From the NCBI GenBank assembly GCA_903893795.1, contig CAITNO010000001.1, forward strand, positions 62,001 to 126,000: a stretch of DNA of 64,000 bases, given 5' to 3'. Both the position numbers and the translations under genes were made by a program. This document shows, piece after piece, positions 51,271-61,664 of the stretch. The stretch's first letter is position 1. Each line of letters begins with the position of its first letter. A model generated the notes under the pieces. That model saw only the letters and a program-made list of their open reading frames with translations, had not been told where the DNA came from and did not search any database. Source of the stretch: Candidatus Hydrogenedentota bacterium. GTDB taxonomy: Bacteria > Hydrogenedentota > Hydrogenedentia > Hydrogenedentales > CAITNO01.

Positions 51271-51797
51271 ACGCCGGACACGTTGTCGGACTCATCACGG
51301 GCGTGCTCTTTGGTTTCCTGCTGCAGAAGGGGCGGGTGCTGCGCTTTGACAAACAGGTCGGCGCCATGCTGCTGAAGGACATGACGATCTTCAAGTTCAT
51401 GCTCTCCGCCATCGTCGTCGGCATGGTGGGGATTCTGCTGCTCTCCGACGCGGGCGTGATCACGCTGAATCACAAGGCGCTCAACCTCGGCGGCGTGCTG
51501 CTGGGCGGGCTGCTCTTCGGAATCGGCTGGGCGGTGATGGGGTTCTGCCCCGGCACGGCCATCGGCGCGCTCGGCGAGGGGCGCTGGCATGCCCTCTTCG
51601 CCATCGTGGGCATGATTCTCGGCGCGGCGCTCTATGCGGAATGCTATCCCTTCCTCAGCACGACCGTACTCGCCTGGAAAGACCTGGGCAAGATTGCGCT
51701 CCCCGAGACACTCGGCATCTCGCACTGGATCGTGGTTCCCATTTTCGGGGCAGGCACGGTGGCCATGTTCGCGTGGTTTGAAAAAATGGGCCTGTAA
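51267..51797 (+). CDS. YeeE/YedE-family sulfur transport subunit, second half
   Basis: AAGGAGG precedes the ATG at 51267, which overlaps the stop of the first half. The 176-aa protein has the partner motif GFCPGTAIGALGEG. Two-gene forms (PmpA/PmpB-like) are common where single-gene YeeE is not. The pair probably takes up thiosulfate or related sulfur, with the PepSY-like protein upstream as a possible helper. Confidence 0.92.
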   Translation: MNAGHVVGLITGVLFGFLLQKGRVLRFDKQVGAMLLKDMTIFKFMLSAIVVGMVGILLLSDAGVITLNHKALNLGGVLLGGLLFGIGWAVMGFCPGTAIGALGEGRWHALFAIVGMILGAALYAECYPFLSTTVLAWKDLGKIALPETLGISHWIVVPIFGAGTVAMFAWFEKMGL

Positions 51798-51851
51798 CCG
51801 CCGCACGCACGACGCGACCAGGCGCCCGTAATCCCCGCGAAAACGCTTCGG

Positions 51852-54800
51852 TCAATCTGCCGACGCGCCGGTGCCGAAAGCGGCCTCTCCGCCGGACGGG
51901 TTGTTCTGGTGGCGGTCCAGCACGTCCCGCACCATTTTGGCGATCTTCCGCGTGTCCGCCGGTTTTGCCAGAAAACCGCTGATGCCCATCTGCCCGGCCT
52001 TCTCGGCCGTCATGCGGTCGCTGTATCCGGTGATGATGACAATGGGCATGCCGGGCCGCAGGGCCAGCGCCCTGCTGGCCAATTCCTCCCCGGTCATGTC
52101 CGGCATCGTCTGGTCGGTGATGATCAGGTCAAACTGGTCGGGCTGGTCGCAAAACAGCGCCAGCGCCGCTGTGCTGCTATTCAGCGCTTGGACCTTGTAT
52201 CCAAGCATCTTCAGTACTTTCCCCAGCATGCGGGCCAGGGAAGGCTCGTCATCCACCACCAGAATGCTTTCGCTGCCGCCCCGGACAGGCTCTTCCGGTG
52301 ACGGGGCTTCGGTCTGCTCCGCCTCTATGCCGGGCAGATACACGGAAAACGTGGTTCCCCTGCCGGGCTCGCTGCTCACCGTGATGGTGCCCCCGTGGGC
52401 GCGGACGATCCCGTGGACCGTCGCCAGGCCCAGGCCCGTGCCCTTGCCCAGGGGTTTTGTGGTGAAGAAGGGGTCGAAGATGCGGCCCACAATTTCAGGG
52501 GCGATCCCCGAACCCGTGTCGCTCACCGTGAGCAGCGCATATTTCCCCTCCACAAGCTCTGGATGGGCTTCGGCGAACGCGGCATCAGCCGTAAACTGCC
52601 CGAGGCCGATCCGGAGCTTTCCGCCCCGGTCCTGCATGGCATGGTAGGCGTTGGTGCACAGGTTCATCAGAATCTGGTGTATCTGGGTGGGGTCGGCCAT
52701 GACCAGGGGACCCATGGACTCCACCTCGGCACGGATATCGATGGTCGTGGGGAGGGAGGGCCGCAGGAATTCCAGAACCTCCTTGACAATCAGGTCCAGC
52801 GAGACCGGCCGCCGGTCCTTGTCACCCTGGCTGCTGAAGGTCAAAATCTGCCGGACCAGGTTTTTCGCCCGGTCCGAAGCCGTCAAGATTTGCGCCATGT
52901 CCTCGCGCAGCGGACTGTCCTCGGGCAGTTTGTCCAGCACCATCAGGCCATACCCCATGGTAATGGCGAGGATGTTGTTGAAATCGTGGGCAATGCCGCC
53001 CGCAAGGGTGCCCACGGCTTCCAGCTTCTGCGCCTGACGCTGATGCTGCTCGGCGGCGATCCGCTCGGAGATGTCCCTCTTGATGCCCACATAGTGCGTG
53101 ATTCGGCCCGCACTGTCCAGGATGGGGGAGATGGTCGCCTCCTCCTCATAGAGGGTGCCGTCTTTCCGCCGGTTCACCATCCGGCCCGACCAGACGCCCC
53201 CGGCGGAGACCGTCTTCCAAAGCCGTTGATAGAAACCCTCGTCCTGCCTGCCGCTCTTCAGCATTCGGGGATTGTTCCCCAAAGCCTCAACGGGCGAATA
53301 GCCCGTGACCTGCTTGAAGGCGGGGTTCACGTACTGAATGGTTCCGTCCTGCCCCGTGATGATCACGACATCGGGAACGCATTCTATGGCCGCGCCCAGC
53401 AGCGCCGTCTGCGCCTCCGCCCGTCTGCGCTGGGTGATGTCGCGGAGGTCGCACTGCACCACCTTTACCCCGTCCACCAGATAGACATTGCTGACAAACT
53501 CCACCTCGATTTGCCGTCCGTCTCGTGTTTCCAGCGGCATATTCTCGTAGCGGATATATTCCTTCTCCTGCAGCTCCAGAAAAGCCGCCTCCGAGGCGGC
53601 AATGTCTTTGAACAGGCCGATCTCCCAAAGCCTCCTGCCGATAAAGTAGCGCTGGTCGAAGCCCAGCATTTCCATGAGGAACGGATTGACGTCCACGATG
53701 CTGCCGGTGGCGGCGTCGAGAATAAGCACCCCGTCCTTGGCGCTCTCGAAGAGCCGCCGGTACCGCGTCTCGGAACTCACGAGCGCACGCCCCGCGCGGT
53801 CCCGCTCGACCCGGGTGCGCAGCGCCATGATGCCGTAGGCCAGGTCACCGGCCATTTCCATCAGCAGCTTCGCCTCTTCCTGGTCGAATGCGTCAGGCTG
53901 TCCCGCATAGATGAGCAGGGCGCCAAACACGCGGTCCGGAGAGTTCAGCGGCAGGGCGATCGAGGAGAGGTAGCCGTTTTCCACGGCGGCGTCGCGCCAG
54001 GGTGCGAAGTCGGGGTCGCTTCGGGTGTCGCGGGTCAGTGTTGTCTTGCCGCTTCGTATGGCCGTCCCCGCAGGTCCCCGGCCTTGCGCCGAATCATCCC
54101 AGGTGACATGAATGTTTTCGACGTATTTGGGCGCCCGGGCACCCCAGGCCACGGGCCGCACCGTCTTTGCCTCGTCCACCTCGGCAAAACCGACCCACAC
54201 GAGCCCATAGCCGCCGATGTCCATAATGACGTTGCAGACCTGGTCGAGCAGTTCCCTTTCATCGGTGGCCCGGACAAGGATCTCGTTGCAGGCGGACAGG
54301 ATTCGGAGGGACCGGTTCAGGCGCTGCATCTCCTCCTCCGCCCGTTTGCGCTCCGTGATGTTCTCATGGGCGATGGCGGCGCGCGCCGAACCTCCGCCTG
54401 GAAAGCGGGTCACCCGTCCGATGAACCAGCGCCGCTCGCCGGGGCTGTGACAGGGATATTCCATCTCGAAAGAAGACCGTTTTCCCTGCAGCACTTCGCG
54501 GATGCCCCGGGTGAAATCGGCGGCCTCCTCGGCATCCGGGCCAACGACACCGTCGCAGACGGCAAGGTAGTTGATCCCTTCGCCCACCGCGCCGGGGTGA
54601 ACGTCGTTCTCGGCGGAGAAGGCGCGCCAGGCCTGGTTCACAAAGAGGATGGTGCCCCATGCGTCCACAATGGCAATGTGGGCGGAAAGCGCATCCAGGG
54701 AGGCGAGGAGGAAGCGTTCCGATTCGCAGACCTGCCGCCTGCTCCGCTGCCGTTCAACGGCGTAGCGAAGCACCCGCGCCAGCGCGGGACCGTCAACGCA

Positions 54801-55220
54801 GCCCTTCACCAGGAAATCTTCGGCGCCTTCCGCCACGGCGGCCAGGCCCGTCTCTTCGTCGTCAAGCCCCGTCAGCACCAGGATGGCCGCGTCGGCTGTT
54901 TCGGCGCGGACGGCGCGCAGCGCCTCCAGACCGGCACTGTCGGGCAGGCCCAAATCCAGAATGACCGCATCCACCGGCTGTTCATGCAGCAGCCCGAGCG
55001 CCTCGGACAACCGTGCCGCGCGCTCTATCTGCGCCGGGGCGATCCCGTTCATCTTGAGCGTGTGCACCAGCAGATCCGCGTCGCCGGGATTGTCCTCCAC
55101 CAGCAAAAGGCGCAGCTCGGAAAGCAGGGGGGCTACGGTGATTCCCGCAGGCGTCCCCCCGCCAATCAAGTCCGACCCGAACCGGTGCGTGTGGTCTTTG
55201 TTTTTCGCTATGGTGTCCAT
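51852..55220 (-). CDS. Hybrid histidine kinase REC-PAS-GAF-PAS-PAS-HisKA-HATPase-REC
   Basis: The start at 55220 gives 1122 aa; the frame is open to 55370 but that part overlaps the previous gene. Order: REC (about 35-150, D89 in ILDLGLPDS), PAS (about 165-270), GAF (about 295-450, GGYGLVWVGFAEVDEAK), PAS (about 470-590, YRRLFESAKDGVLI), PAS (about 595-720, NPAFKQVTGYSPVEA), HisKA (H745 in GGIAHDFNNILA), HATPase (DTGSGIAPEIVGRIFDPFF, GKGTGLGLATVHGIV) and C-terminal REC (about 985-1110, D near 1035 in LIITDQTMPDM). No membrane helix, so it senses from the cytoplasm. Last gene of a three-gene operon. Confidence 0.92.
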   Translation of the reverse strand: MDTIAKNKDHTHRFGSDLIGGGTPAGITVAPLLSELRLLLVEDNPGDADLLVHTLKMNGIAPAQIERAARLSEALGLLHEQPVDAVILDLGLPDSAGLEALRAVRAETADAAILVLTGLDDEETGLAAVAEGAEDFLVKGCVDGPALARVLRYAVERQRSRRQVCESERFLLASLDALSAHIAIVDAWGTILFVNQAWRAFSAENDVHPGAVGEGINYLAVCDGVVGPDAEEAADFTRGIREVLQGKRSSFEMEYPCHSPGERRWFIGRVTRFPGGGSARAAIAHENITERKRAEEEMQRLNRSLRILSACNEILVRATDERELLDQVCNVIMDIGGYGLVWVGFAEVDEAKTVRPVAWGARAPKYVENIHVTWDDSAQGRGPAGTAIRSGKTTLTRDTRSDPDFAPWRDAAVENGYLSSIALPLNSPDRVFGALLIYAGQPDAFDQEEAKLLMEMAGDLAYGIMALRTRVERDRAGRALVSSETRYRRLFESAKDGVLILDAATGSIVDVNPFLMEMLGFDQRYFIGRRLWEIGLFKDIAASEAAFLELQEKEYIRYENMPLETRDGRQIEVEFVSNVYLVDGVKVVQCDLRDITQRRRAEAQTALLGAAIECVPDVVIITGQDGTIQYVNPAFKQVTGYSPVEALGNNPRMLKSGRQDEGFYQRLWKTVSAGGVWSGRMVNRRKDGTLYEEEATISPILDSAGRITHYVGIKRDISERIAAEQHQRQAQKLEAVGTLAGGIAHDFNNILAITMGYGLMVLDKLPEDSPLREDMAQILTASDRAKNLVRQILTFSSQGDKDRRPVSLDLIVKEVLEFLRPSLPTTIDIRAEVESMGPLVMADPTQIHQILMNLCTNAYHAMQDRGGKLRIGLGQFTADAAFAEAHPELVEGKYALLTVSDTGSGIAPEIVGRIFDPFFTTKPLGKGTGLGLATVHGIVRAHGGTITVSSEPGRGTTFSVYLPGIEAEQTEAPSPEEPVRGGSESILVVDDEPSLARMLGKVLKMLGYKVQALNSSTAALALFCDQPDQFDLIITDQTMPDMTGEELASRALALRPGMPIVIITGYSDRMTAEKAGQMGISGFLAKPADTRKIAKMVRDVLDRHQNNPSGGEAAFGTGASAD

Positions 55221-55254
55221 TCCCTTTGCCTTTCCCGGGCGCAGTTCCCGCCGC

Positions 55255-55698
55255 CTACTTTTTCGGCAGTTTGACCACCACCAGCCAGAAATCCTCCAGG
55301 GCGCGGATGACGGCCATGAACTGGTCCAGATCAACCGGCTTGGTGACGTAGCTGTTGGCGTGCAGGTCATAGGCTTTGAGGATGTCCGTCTCCGCCTCAG
55401 AACTTGTCACCATGACCACGGGGATGCGTCTCAGGTCCTCATCGTTCTTGATTTCGGCGAGGACCTCCATGCCGTTTTTTTTAGGCAGATTGAGGTCCAG
55501 GAGAATCAGGTCGGGCCGGGGCGCCAGCGCGTACTTTCCCTCCCGCAGCAGAAACGCCATGGCCGCCTCGCCGTCCATCGTGACGTGGAGCGTGTTGAGC
55601 ATCTTTGCCTTTTTCAGTGCCAGCCGGGTCAGGTCCACGTCGGCGGGGTTGTCCTCGACGAGGAGGATTTCGATGGGTTCGGCATTCCGACCGTTCAT
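55255..55698 (-). CDS. Single-domain response regulator, Rcp1-like
   Basis: The 147-aa protein is a lone receiver: acidic patch [12 protein letters not shown], phosphoacceptor D68 in [18 protein letters not shown] with conserved Thr/Ser and the Lys in [11 protein letters not shown]. The PKKNG loop and [19 protein letters not shown] resemble Rcp1, the partner of phytochrome-type kinases. No output domain, so it probably passes phosphate between the two kinases of the operon. Start overlaps the sensor kinase stop by 4 nt. Confidence 0.94.
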   Translation of the reverse strand: MNGRNAEPIEILLVEDNPADVDLTRLALKKAKMLNTLHVTMDGEAAMAFLLREGKYALAPRPDLILLDLNLPKKNGMEVLAEIKNDEDLRRIPVVMVTSSEAETDILKAYDLHANSYVTKPVDLDQFMAVIRALEDFWLVVVKLPKK

Positions 55699-57896
55699 TG
55701 CACACTACCTCTTGGTTCTGCCGTCTCCGGCACACGTACACCGCTATTCTTGGGCGGGGCATCCACCGCCGCCGGCCAGGTAAAATAGAAGGTGGAACCT
55801 TCCCCCGGCCGGGACTCGACCCAGATGCGGCCGCCGTGGCGGTCCACGATCTTCCGGCAGATGGCCAGGCCGATGCCGCTTCCCGGGTACTCTTCCCGGC
55901 TGTGAAGCCGCTGGAAGATAGTGAAGATCCGTTCCGCGTGACGCTCCTCAATGCCCAAGCCGTTGTCGCGGACGGAAAAGAGCCACATACCGTCTTGGCG
56001 AAGCGCCTCCACGCGAATTCGCGGCGCTTCAGTTCCGCGGAACTTGACGGCGTTGCCGATCAGGTTCTGAAACAACTGGGCCAACTGAACCCCGTCCGCG
56101 ATGACAACGGGAAGCTCGTCCCAGACCACCTCCGCGCCGCTTTCCGCGATGGCCGTTCGCAGGTTCGCCACCGCGTCCTCCAGGACTCCGGCGCAGTCGC
56201 TGATTTCCCCCGGCTTGGATTCGCTGCCGGCGCGCGAGTATTCGAGGAGGTCCTTGAGCAGCAGCTTCATGCGGTCGGCGCCCTCGGCGGCATAGCGAAT
56301 CCATTGGCCGGCCTCCTCACCCAGGTGCTGCCCGTAGTCCTGCTCGAGCAGCCGCACATAGCTTCCGACCATCCGCAGCGGCTCCTGCAGGTCATGCGAG
56401 GCGACATAGGCGAACTGCTGGAGATCACGGTTGGACCGTTCCAGGTCCGCCAAAATCAGCCGGACTTTTTCTTCCGCCTCTTTACGCGCCGTGATGACGT
56501 CGAATATGGCAATGAAATTCCCCTTCTCAACACTGTACACCAGGATGTCGAGCCACATCCCCAGCGCCTCCACATAACGCTCCGTGCGTTCGGGAACGCC
56601 TGACAGCGCGACCCGCCCGTAGAGCTGGATCAATTCCGGGTCTTTCTCACGCATGCCGGGAATGACCTCGGATATCTTTCTTCCCACAACGTCTTTCAAA
56701 CCGGTCAGTTTTTCAAAAGAGTCATTGACCTCAAGATAAACCAAGTCGTCCGGTCGGCCCTGCCCGTCAAACAGCATGCGGCAATGGGCGAAGCCGTTGA
56801 TCATGTTTGCGAACAGGGATCGATAATGCTCCTCGCTGGTGCGCAATGCCTGCGCCGACTCATATCTTTCCTTGTAAAAGCGGGCGCGCTGCTGCCGCCA
56901 GACCAGACCCACGCTGGTCATGGCGCCCAAAAGCAGCGTGCAGCAAAGCACAAAGACCTGCCATAGGCGCCGGTTCAGGGGCGCCTCAACCTCAGAGCGG
57001 TCCATCCGGGCCACCAGAAACCAGGGCGAATCGGGAATATGGCGCGTTGCCGCGACCACCGGCACTTCCCGGTAATCCACTCCGTAAACAATCCCTTCCT
57101 TTCCCATCACCGCATCGACGGCCGGAGTCCCCGCCCTGATGAGCGGAATCCGCAGATTGAGCGCCGTATCCTTCTTGAAGCGGAGTTGGTTCAGGAACAG
57201 GGCGTCATTTCCGTCCCGCCGGACGATCAGCGTTTCGGCCGTTTCGCTCGCCGTGGGCCATCGGTTGACAAAGGGATAGAGCCAGACTTCGGGGTCAATC
57301 CGAAGCGAAAGAACGCCCAGCGGTCGGTTGCCGTTCTGTTCATCCCTGAGGGGAACCAGGATGGTCAGGACAATTTTGGGGTCGTCTTCACTTCGGTAAA
57401 AATCGACCAGCGTGACCTCGCCTGACCGCAGGACTTCGGGGATCTGCTGCGAGACACAGGACGGAACTTCGGGGAGTTTGTCCGGCGTGGAGAGAAGGGT
57501 TGCCCCCTGCGGATCAAGCAGGCGGACCCGGTCATACTGGTAGCAGCCCTGAAGTTTGGTTATCCATGCCTGAAGCGCTTGCCGGGCCTCCGGGTCCTCC
57601 CGGTTTTCCAGAAAACGGCGCACGGTGCCGGAGAAGGCCGAATTCTCAAGAAAGACGGCGGCATCCCCCAGGCGCTCCACGCGCCACTGCATCAGATCGG
57701 CCACTTTGAGTTCGGCGACGGCCGAAAGCTTGCCCTCGACCTCGGCGCGATAGCTTCGCGCGTATTCCTGAAAGTAGTAAGCACCACCCAGGACAATGCC
57801 CGCCGACAGGACAAGGAAGACCAGAACGAGCAAATATCTGGTGCGGCGGTCGAGTTCCTCCCCCTTTTCCTGTCTGCTGCTATCGGAATTAGACAT
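55695..57896 (-). CDS. Membrane sensor histidine kinase, Cache-PAS-HisKA-HATPase
   Basis: The 733-aa kinase has TM1 at about residues 21-43, a periplasmic double-Cache-like region to about 305, TM2 at about 308-328, a PAS domain (about 345-465, [19 protein letters not shown]), HisKA with H501 in [13 protein letters not shown] and a HATPase ([35 protein letters not shown]). The H-box and YRSLF type resemble phytochrome-like kinases that work with Rcp1-type regulators, as encoded next. First gene of the signalling operon. Ligand unknown. Confidence 0.94.
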   Translation of the reverse strand: MSNSDSSRQEKGEELDRRTRYLLVLVFLVLSAGIVLGGAYYFQEYARSYRAEVEGKLSAVAELKVADLMQWRVERLGDAAVFLENSAFSGTVRRFLENREDPEARQALQAWITKLQGCYQYDRVRLLDPQGATLLSTPDKLPEVPSCVSQQIPEVLRSGEVTLVDFYRSEDDPKIVLTILVPLRDEQNGNRPLGVLSLRIDPEVWLYPFVNRWPTASETAETLIVRRDGNDALFLNQLRFKKDTALNLRIPLIRAGTPAVDAVMGKEGIVYGVDYREVPVVAATRHIPDSPWFLVARMDRSEVEAPLNRRLWQVFVLCCTLLLGAMTSVGLVWRQQRARFYKERYESAQALRTSEEHYRSLFANMINGFAHCRMLFDGQGRPDDLVYLEVNDSFEKLTGLKDVVGRKISEVIPGMREKDPELIQLYGRVALSGVPERTERYVEALGMWLDILVYSVEKGNFIAIFDVITARKEAEEKVRLILADLERSNRDLQQFAYVASHDLQEPLRMVGSYVRLLEQDYGQHLGEEAGQWIRYAAEGADRMKLLLKDLLEYSRAGSESKPGEISDCAGVLEDAVANLRTAIAESGAEVVWDELPVVIADGVQLAQLFQNLIGNAVKFRGTEAPRIRVEALRQDGMWLFSVRDNGLGIEERHAERIFTIFQRLHSREEYPGSGIGLAICRKIVDRHGGRIWVESRPGEGSTFYFTWPAAVDAPPKNSGVRVPETAEPRGSVQ

Positions 57897-58562
57897 CTCT
57901 GGGCGCCTTCAAGTCCTGTCCAATCAAAACCGCGACAAAATTCGCCTGCGGAAGAAGGCGCGACAATTCACAAATGTCGCGCCCATCCCAAAGCAGTTCC
58001 AACGCGTACATCGACCGGATCATTGCGCGCATCGCAATGCCCGCCAGACCATCCCCTTCGTCCAATAGAAGCCTACTCACAAGCTGCCGCCCTTTGGGGT
58101 GAATCTGGCGTGTGCACACACATGGGAAGCGGACCTTTGCCGCCCCTGGAAGAAGGAGGGTATTGACCTGAACCCGCCTTGGCTTCCGTTCGAGATTTCA
58201 CCATTGTTAACAGTATACACCTGCATGGGGGAGAATGAAATCAAGATTTTACTGAGTGGATCCCAGTATATTCCTTGGACCGTTCCAGGCAGAATGCCCG
58301 TGGCAGCAGGGGGGGCTGCCACCATTTCCAACCAGTGGATTGACTTATGCGGCCAGGTCGGTGCGTTGGAAATGATGGCTGCACCAGAGCTCGCGGAGTT
58401 CCGGGCTGCCGTGACTCTGGTACAAGCACCCGTTTCCGATACGCGACAGTGCTGCCGTTCCCTGGCCTTGGGCGGAAACGGGAGCCAGTCCCCCGGCGGC
58501 TTTCTGCGGCAAACCGCTGCCGCACGCGGTCTGAGGCCCGCAATGAAGCATGAATACATGCC
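57897..58562. other. Gene-free interval upstream of the signalling operon
   Basis: No convincing coding frame. A short minus-strand frame ends inside the kinase start and lacks a ribosome site. Nothing recognisable beyond a probable promoter for the kinase operon. Confidence 0.45.
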
Positions 58563-58600
58563 AACGTCCCCCCGGTGCGTTTTCGCACCGGGGGGACGTT
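58563..58600 (-). terminator. Terminator hairpin of the tail-collar operon
   Basis: A 17-bp perfect stem (58563-58579 with 58584-58600) with a TTTT loop lies 38 bp after the stop of the last gene of the leftward operon. No T run follows, but no other gene is close, so termination of that operon is the simplest role. Confidence 0.7.
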
Positions 58601-58638
58601 ACTGTGTCGATGTCTCCAAAATCAGGCCGGACGCCCCG

Positions 58639-61095
58639 TCATGGGATCGCCAGTTTGATGTAATCGTTGAACGCGCTGGAATAGTTACCCGCGGCGTCTA
58701 GGAACTGCACCCGCACCGTATGGTAGCCGGCAACTGCCGGCAGCGTGAAGGGGTAGGTGGCGCTGACTCCCACCCAGGCGGACCAGGAGGAGCCGTTGTC
58801 GCTGAAGCGCATGCGCGTCACGCCTGAACCGGTGTCAGTCCAGGTCATTTTCAGCGTGACCGACTGGCTGTGCGTGGTGCCCACACCGTCATTGATCACG
58901 ACGGTGCCCGTCGGTGCGGTCGTGTCCAGTTGTATGGAGTCATTGAACACGGCGGAGCGGTTGTTTGCGCTGTCGAGGTACTGCACCCGCACCGTCTTTC
59001 GGCCGTCGCCGGAGGGCAGCACGTAGGAAGTCGTCGCATGCAGCGGAGACCAGGCGGTCCAGGTGGCCCCGTCATTGCTGAAGCGCATCCGCACAACGCC
59101 GGTGCCGCCTGCCCAGGCCAGCGCCAGGGTCACGGTGGGGCTGTTGGTGTAGGCGCGGTTGGCATTGATCACGATGGAGCCCGTGATGGGGGGCGCCACC
59201 CCCTTGGACACCACGAGGTTCACCGCGCTGCCCGGCGCCGGGGTGCCGCCTGCGGGCGGATTCTGGCTAATCACCAGGCCCGCCGCCACGCTGTTGCTGT
59301 ACTGCTGGGTGACCGTGCCCGTGACCAGGGCTGCGTTCGTAATCGCAGTGCTTGCGGCCGTCTGTGTCAGGCCCACCACGTTGGGGACCGTCGTGGCAAT
59401 GGTGACCGAAACCGTGCATGTGGCCGTTCCGCCACGGCCGTCATCCACCCCGACGGCGAAGCTGTCGGGGCCCGCATAGTGCGTGTCGGGTGTGTAGTCG
59501 ATCACCATGGCATTGCCCGTGCCCGAGGCGCTGGCGGTGCCGTGGCCCGCGGCGGTCGCAATACTCCAGGTCAGGGGATCGCTTTCCGCGTCGGAGGCGT
59601 GAAGCGTCAGGCTGAACGCGGTCGGCGTGCCGTCGATCGACATGTCCACGGACACCGAGGCACCGTCTGTAATGGTGGGTGCCGAGTTGTAATCGACAAT
59701 CCAGGGCTCGCGGCCGTTGTCGGCCGTCGTGGCGGCGAAGACCAGCCGTCCCCGCACTTCAACGAAACCGGCGGGGTCTGAACCGGCCGCCACCGACCCG
59801 GATTCCGGGTTGATGTTTTTCACAAGCACCGTGTTGCCCGGAGTTCCGTCGGTCTTCCACAACTCCCGCCCCTCCGCCGCCGTTTCGGCGCCGAAGTAAA
59901 GACTATTTTGATATTCGAAGAACGGTCCCGGTTGTGAACCGGCGAAGCCGGGGTTGATGTCCTTGACCGGCAGGGTTCCTCCTGCGGTGCCGTCTGAGAT
60001 CCACAATTCATTGTCATAGGCCGCGTCGGCTGCCGAGAATATAAGGGACCCGTTGAAGGCGGTCAGAAAGGCCGGGTTGCTGCCGTCCGCACCGGGCAGG
60101 ATATCGTTAACAAGGCCCAGTGTGCCGGTCGTGCCGTCAGTCCACCACAGTTCCATTCCGGTGGGAGCGCCGCCGTTGTCGCCGCGGGAAGTCAGCAGGA
60201 GAATATTGTCCAGCGGGGTCATCTGCGAAGGCAGAGCAAAGTCGCCCGGCTCGGTCAGAGACTTTACTATATGGGCATCTCCCGATGTCCCGTTCGATTT
60301 CCAAAGTTGGCTTCCGCCTACCCCGTTGTCTGCCGCAAAGTACAGATTGTCCTTAAAAACGCTCAGGTTCGACGGGGAAGACGATGCCGGGCCGGGGCGG
60401 AGGTCGTCCAGCAGGGCGGTCGCTGTCCCGTCTGAGCTCCAGATCTCCCGGCCGTGGCTGCCGTCATCGGCGGTAAAATAAAGGGAGCTTCCGAGCACGA
60501 CAAAATCGGCGGGAAAGGAACCGGCCGCGCCGGGGTTGATGTCATCGGTGCCAATCGTTGTGCCGTCGGTGTGGCACAGTTCAACGCCGTTGCCCCGGTC
60601 GGCCGCGAAGAACAGCAGGCCGTTCGCCACAGTCAGGTATTTCGGATTTGCATCATGCCCGGGATAGACGTTGAGACGGTTGAGGTCGCCCGCCGCCCCG
60701 GTGGTGACCCAAAGGTCCCGGCCGGTTGAACCGTCGTAGGCGGTGAAATAGAGTTTGCCGCTGTAGGCTGTCAAATTCGCGGGGAAGGAACCCTGCACGG
60801 TCGGCGCGTCGGGGGCGATGTTCGCGAACAGAGCCGTGCCGCTTTCAGTCGTGTCGCTCACCCAGAGTTCGGCGCCGTTGGTCGAATCGGTGGCCTGGAA
60901 GAAGACCTGATTGTTGAATGCGAAGAATTCCTTTGGATCGGAATCCCCCGCCAGAGCGATATCCTTGAGCAGGTGAATGGGCGTCGTGGCACGGGCTGCC
61001 ATTGGGCAAAGTACCAGAGCTGCGGCAAGCAGGACCGCAAAACCCAGCCGAAAACCAAGGGAACCATATTGGATCTGAGTCAAAGGCTGTGACAT
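58639..61095 (-). CDS. Secreted ELWxxDGT-repeat protein with PASTA and Ig-like domains
   Basis: GGGAG 9 nt upstream supports the start at 61095 (818 aa); 61122 is an alternative. A signal sequence (LGFAVLLAAALVLCPMAARA) precedes about eight ELWxxDGT-type repeats (for example ELWWTDGTTG, ELWISDGTAGG, ELWKTDGTPG) to about residue 460. Then follow a cadherin-like Ig domain (ending GPDSFAVGVDDGRGGTATC), a PASTA domain (VPNVVGLTQTAASTA to VNLVVSKG) and two copies of an RMRFSNDGATW/RMRFSDNGSSW beta-sandwich. A surface adhesin or matrix protein is likely. It is the last gene of the tail-collar operon, 23 bp after the previous stop. Confidence 0.9.
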   Translation of the reverse strand: MSQPLTQIQYGSLGFRLGFAVLLAAALVLCPMAARATTPIHLLKDIALAGDSDPKEFFAFNNQVFFQATDSTNGAELWVSDTTESGTALFANIAPDAPTVQGSFPANLTAYSGKLYFTAYDGSTGRDLWVTTGAAGDLNRLNVYPGHDANPKYLTVANGLLFFAADRGNGVELCHTDGTTIGTDDINPGAAGSFPADFVVLGSSLYFTADDGSHGREIWSSDGTATALLDDLRPGPASSSPSNLSVFKDNLYFAADNGVGGSQLWKSNGTSGDAHIVKSLTEPGDFALPSQMTPLDNILLLTSRGDNGGAPTGMELWWTDGTTGTLGLVNDILPGADGSNPAFLTAFNGSLIFSAADAAYDNELWISDGTAGGTLPVKDINPGFAGSQPGPFFEYQNSLYFGAETAAEGRELWKTDGTPGNTVLVKNINPESGSVAAGSDPAGFVEVRGRLVFAATTADNGREPWIVDYNSAPTITDGASVSVDMSIDGTPTAFSLTLHASDAESDPLTWSIATAAGHGTASASGTGNAMVIDYTPDTHYAGPDSFAVGVDDGRGGTATCTVSVTIATTVPNVVGLTQTAASTAITNAALVTGTVTQQYSNSVAAGLVISQNPPAGGTPAPGSAVNLVVSKGVAPPITGSIVINANRAYTNSPTVTLALAWAGGTGVVRMRFSNDGATWTAWSPLHATTSYVLPSGDGRKTVRVQYLDSANNRSAVFNDSIQLDTTAPTGTVVINDGVGTTHSQSVTLKMTWTDTGSGVTRMRFSDNGSSWSAWVGVSATYPFTLPAVAGYHTVRVQFLDAAGNYSSAFNDYIKLAIP

Positions 61096-61118
61096 AAGTG
61101 CCACTCCCACAGGTTGTG

Positions 61119-61637
61119 TCAACTGCGTGGCGGATAGACCCCTTGCAGCGCGATGATGAAGGTTACAGGCAGATATGGCATGAGGTTGTTGTGCGGCTGG
61201 TCTCCGCCTGCGGACGCGACGGCCCCGGCGGACAATGGCGTGTCCGCCGTGCCCGACGCGTAGAGGGTCTCGGACCCCGCGTCTGCCAAAACGGCCCCAG
61301 TCGGGTCCGCCGAATTGGCGCTTCCGGAATTGGCGCGAAGCGCATGGGTGTGGGCCGGCGCCTGGGACGGGGTGATGGCGACCGTTTCGTAGCCACCGCT
61401 TTCGCCGAGATTGCGTGGGGTCAGTCCCGGGCCGTTGCCCGCGTGCATGGGTGCGCGGCTTTGCAGGTTCGGCAGCGCGAAATTGGTCACTCCGTCACCG
61501 CCATAGGTGGTGCCCAGAAGGCTGAACAGGGCCGTGTTTTGAGAGATGGGGAGCAGTTGTCCGTTGCACAACGCCCAGCCCGTCGGCGCAAAATTGCCCG
61601 CAAAGGTCCGTATTTCGGCAACAAATGGGTCACTCAT
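61119..61637 (-). CDS. Phage tail collar (MdpB-type) protein, third in tandem
   Basis: The 172-aa protein matches the tail-collar fold (PF07484 type): GEIRTFAGNFAPTGW-like start (VAEIRTFAGNFAPTGWALC), NGQLLPISQNTALFSLLGTT, YGGDGVTNFALPNLQSRAPM and a His-containing QAPAHTHAL turn. Microcystin-dependent protein MdpB and phage short-tail/collar proteins share it. AAGGAG lies 9 nt upstream. It is one of three tandem paralogues in one operon. Confidence 0.93.
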   Translation of the reverse strand: MSDPFVAEIRTFAGNFAPTGWALCNGQLLPISQNTALFSLLGTTYGGDGVTNFALPNLQSRAPMHAGNGPGLTPRNLGESGGYETVAITPSQAPAHTHALRANSGSANSADPTGAVLADAGSETLYASGTADTPLSAGAVASAGGDQPHNNLMPYLPVTFIIALQGVYPPRS

Positions 61638-61664
61638 GGCAAGTTCTCCTTTGTCCAGACCGTG

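Noticed and set aside
52395-55274. Very long open frame (959 codons) antisense to the hybrid kinase
   Set aside because: It mirrors the codon pattern of the kinase gene, has no ribosome site or domain, and long antisense frames are expected in GC-rich DNA.
57889-58119. 76-codon frame ending inside the sensor kinase start
   Set aside because: It needs a GTG start without a ribosome site and the product has no recognisable features.
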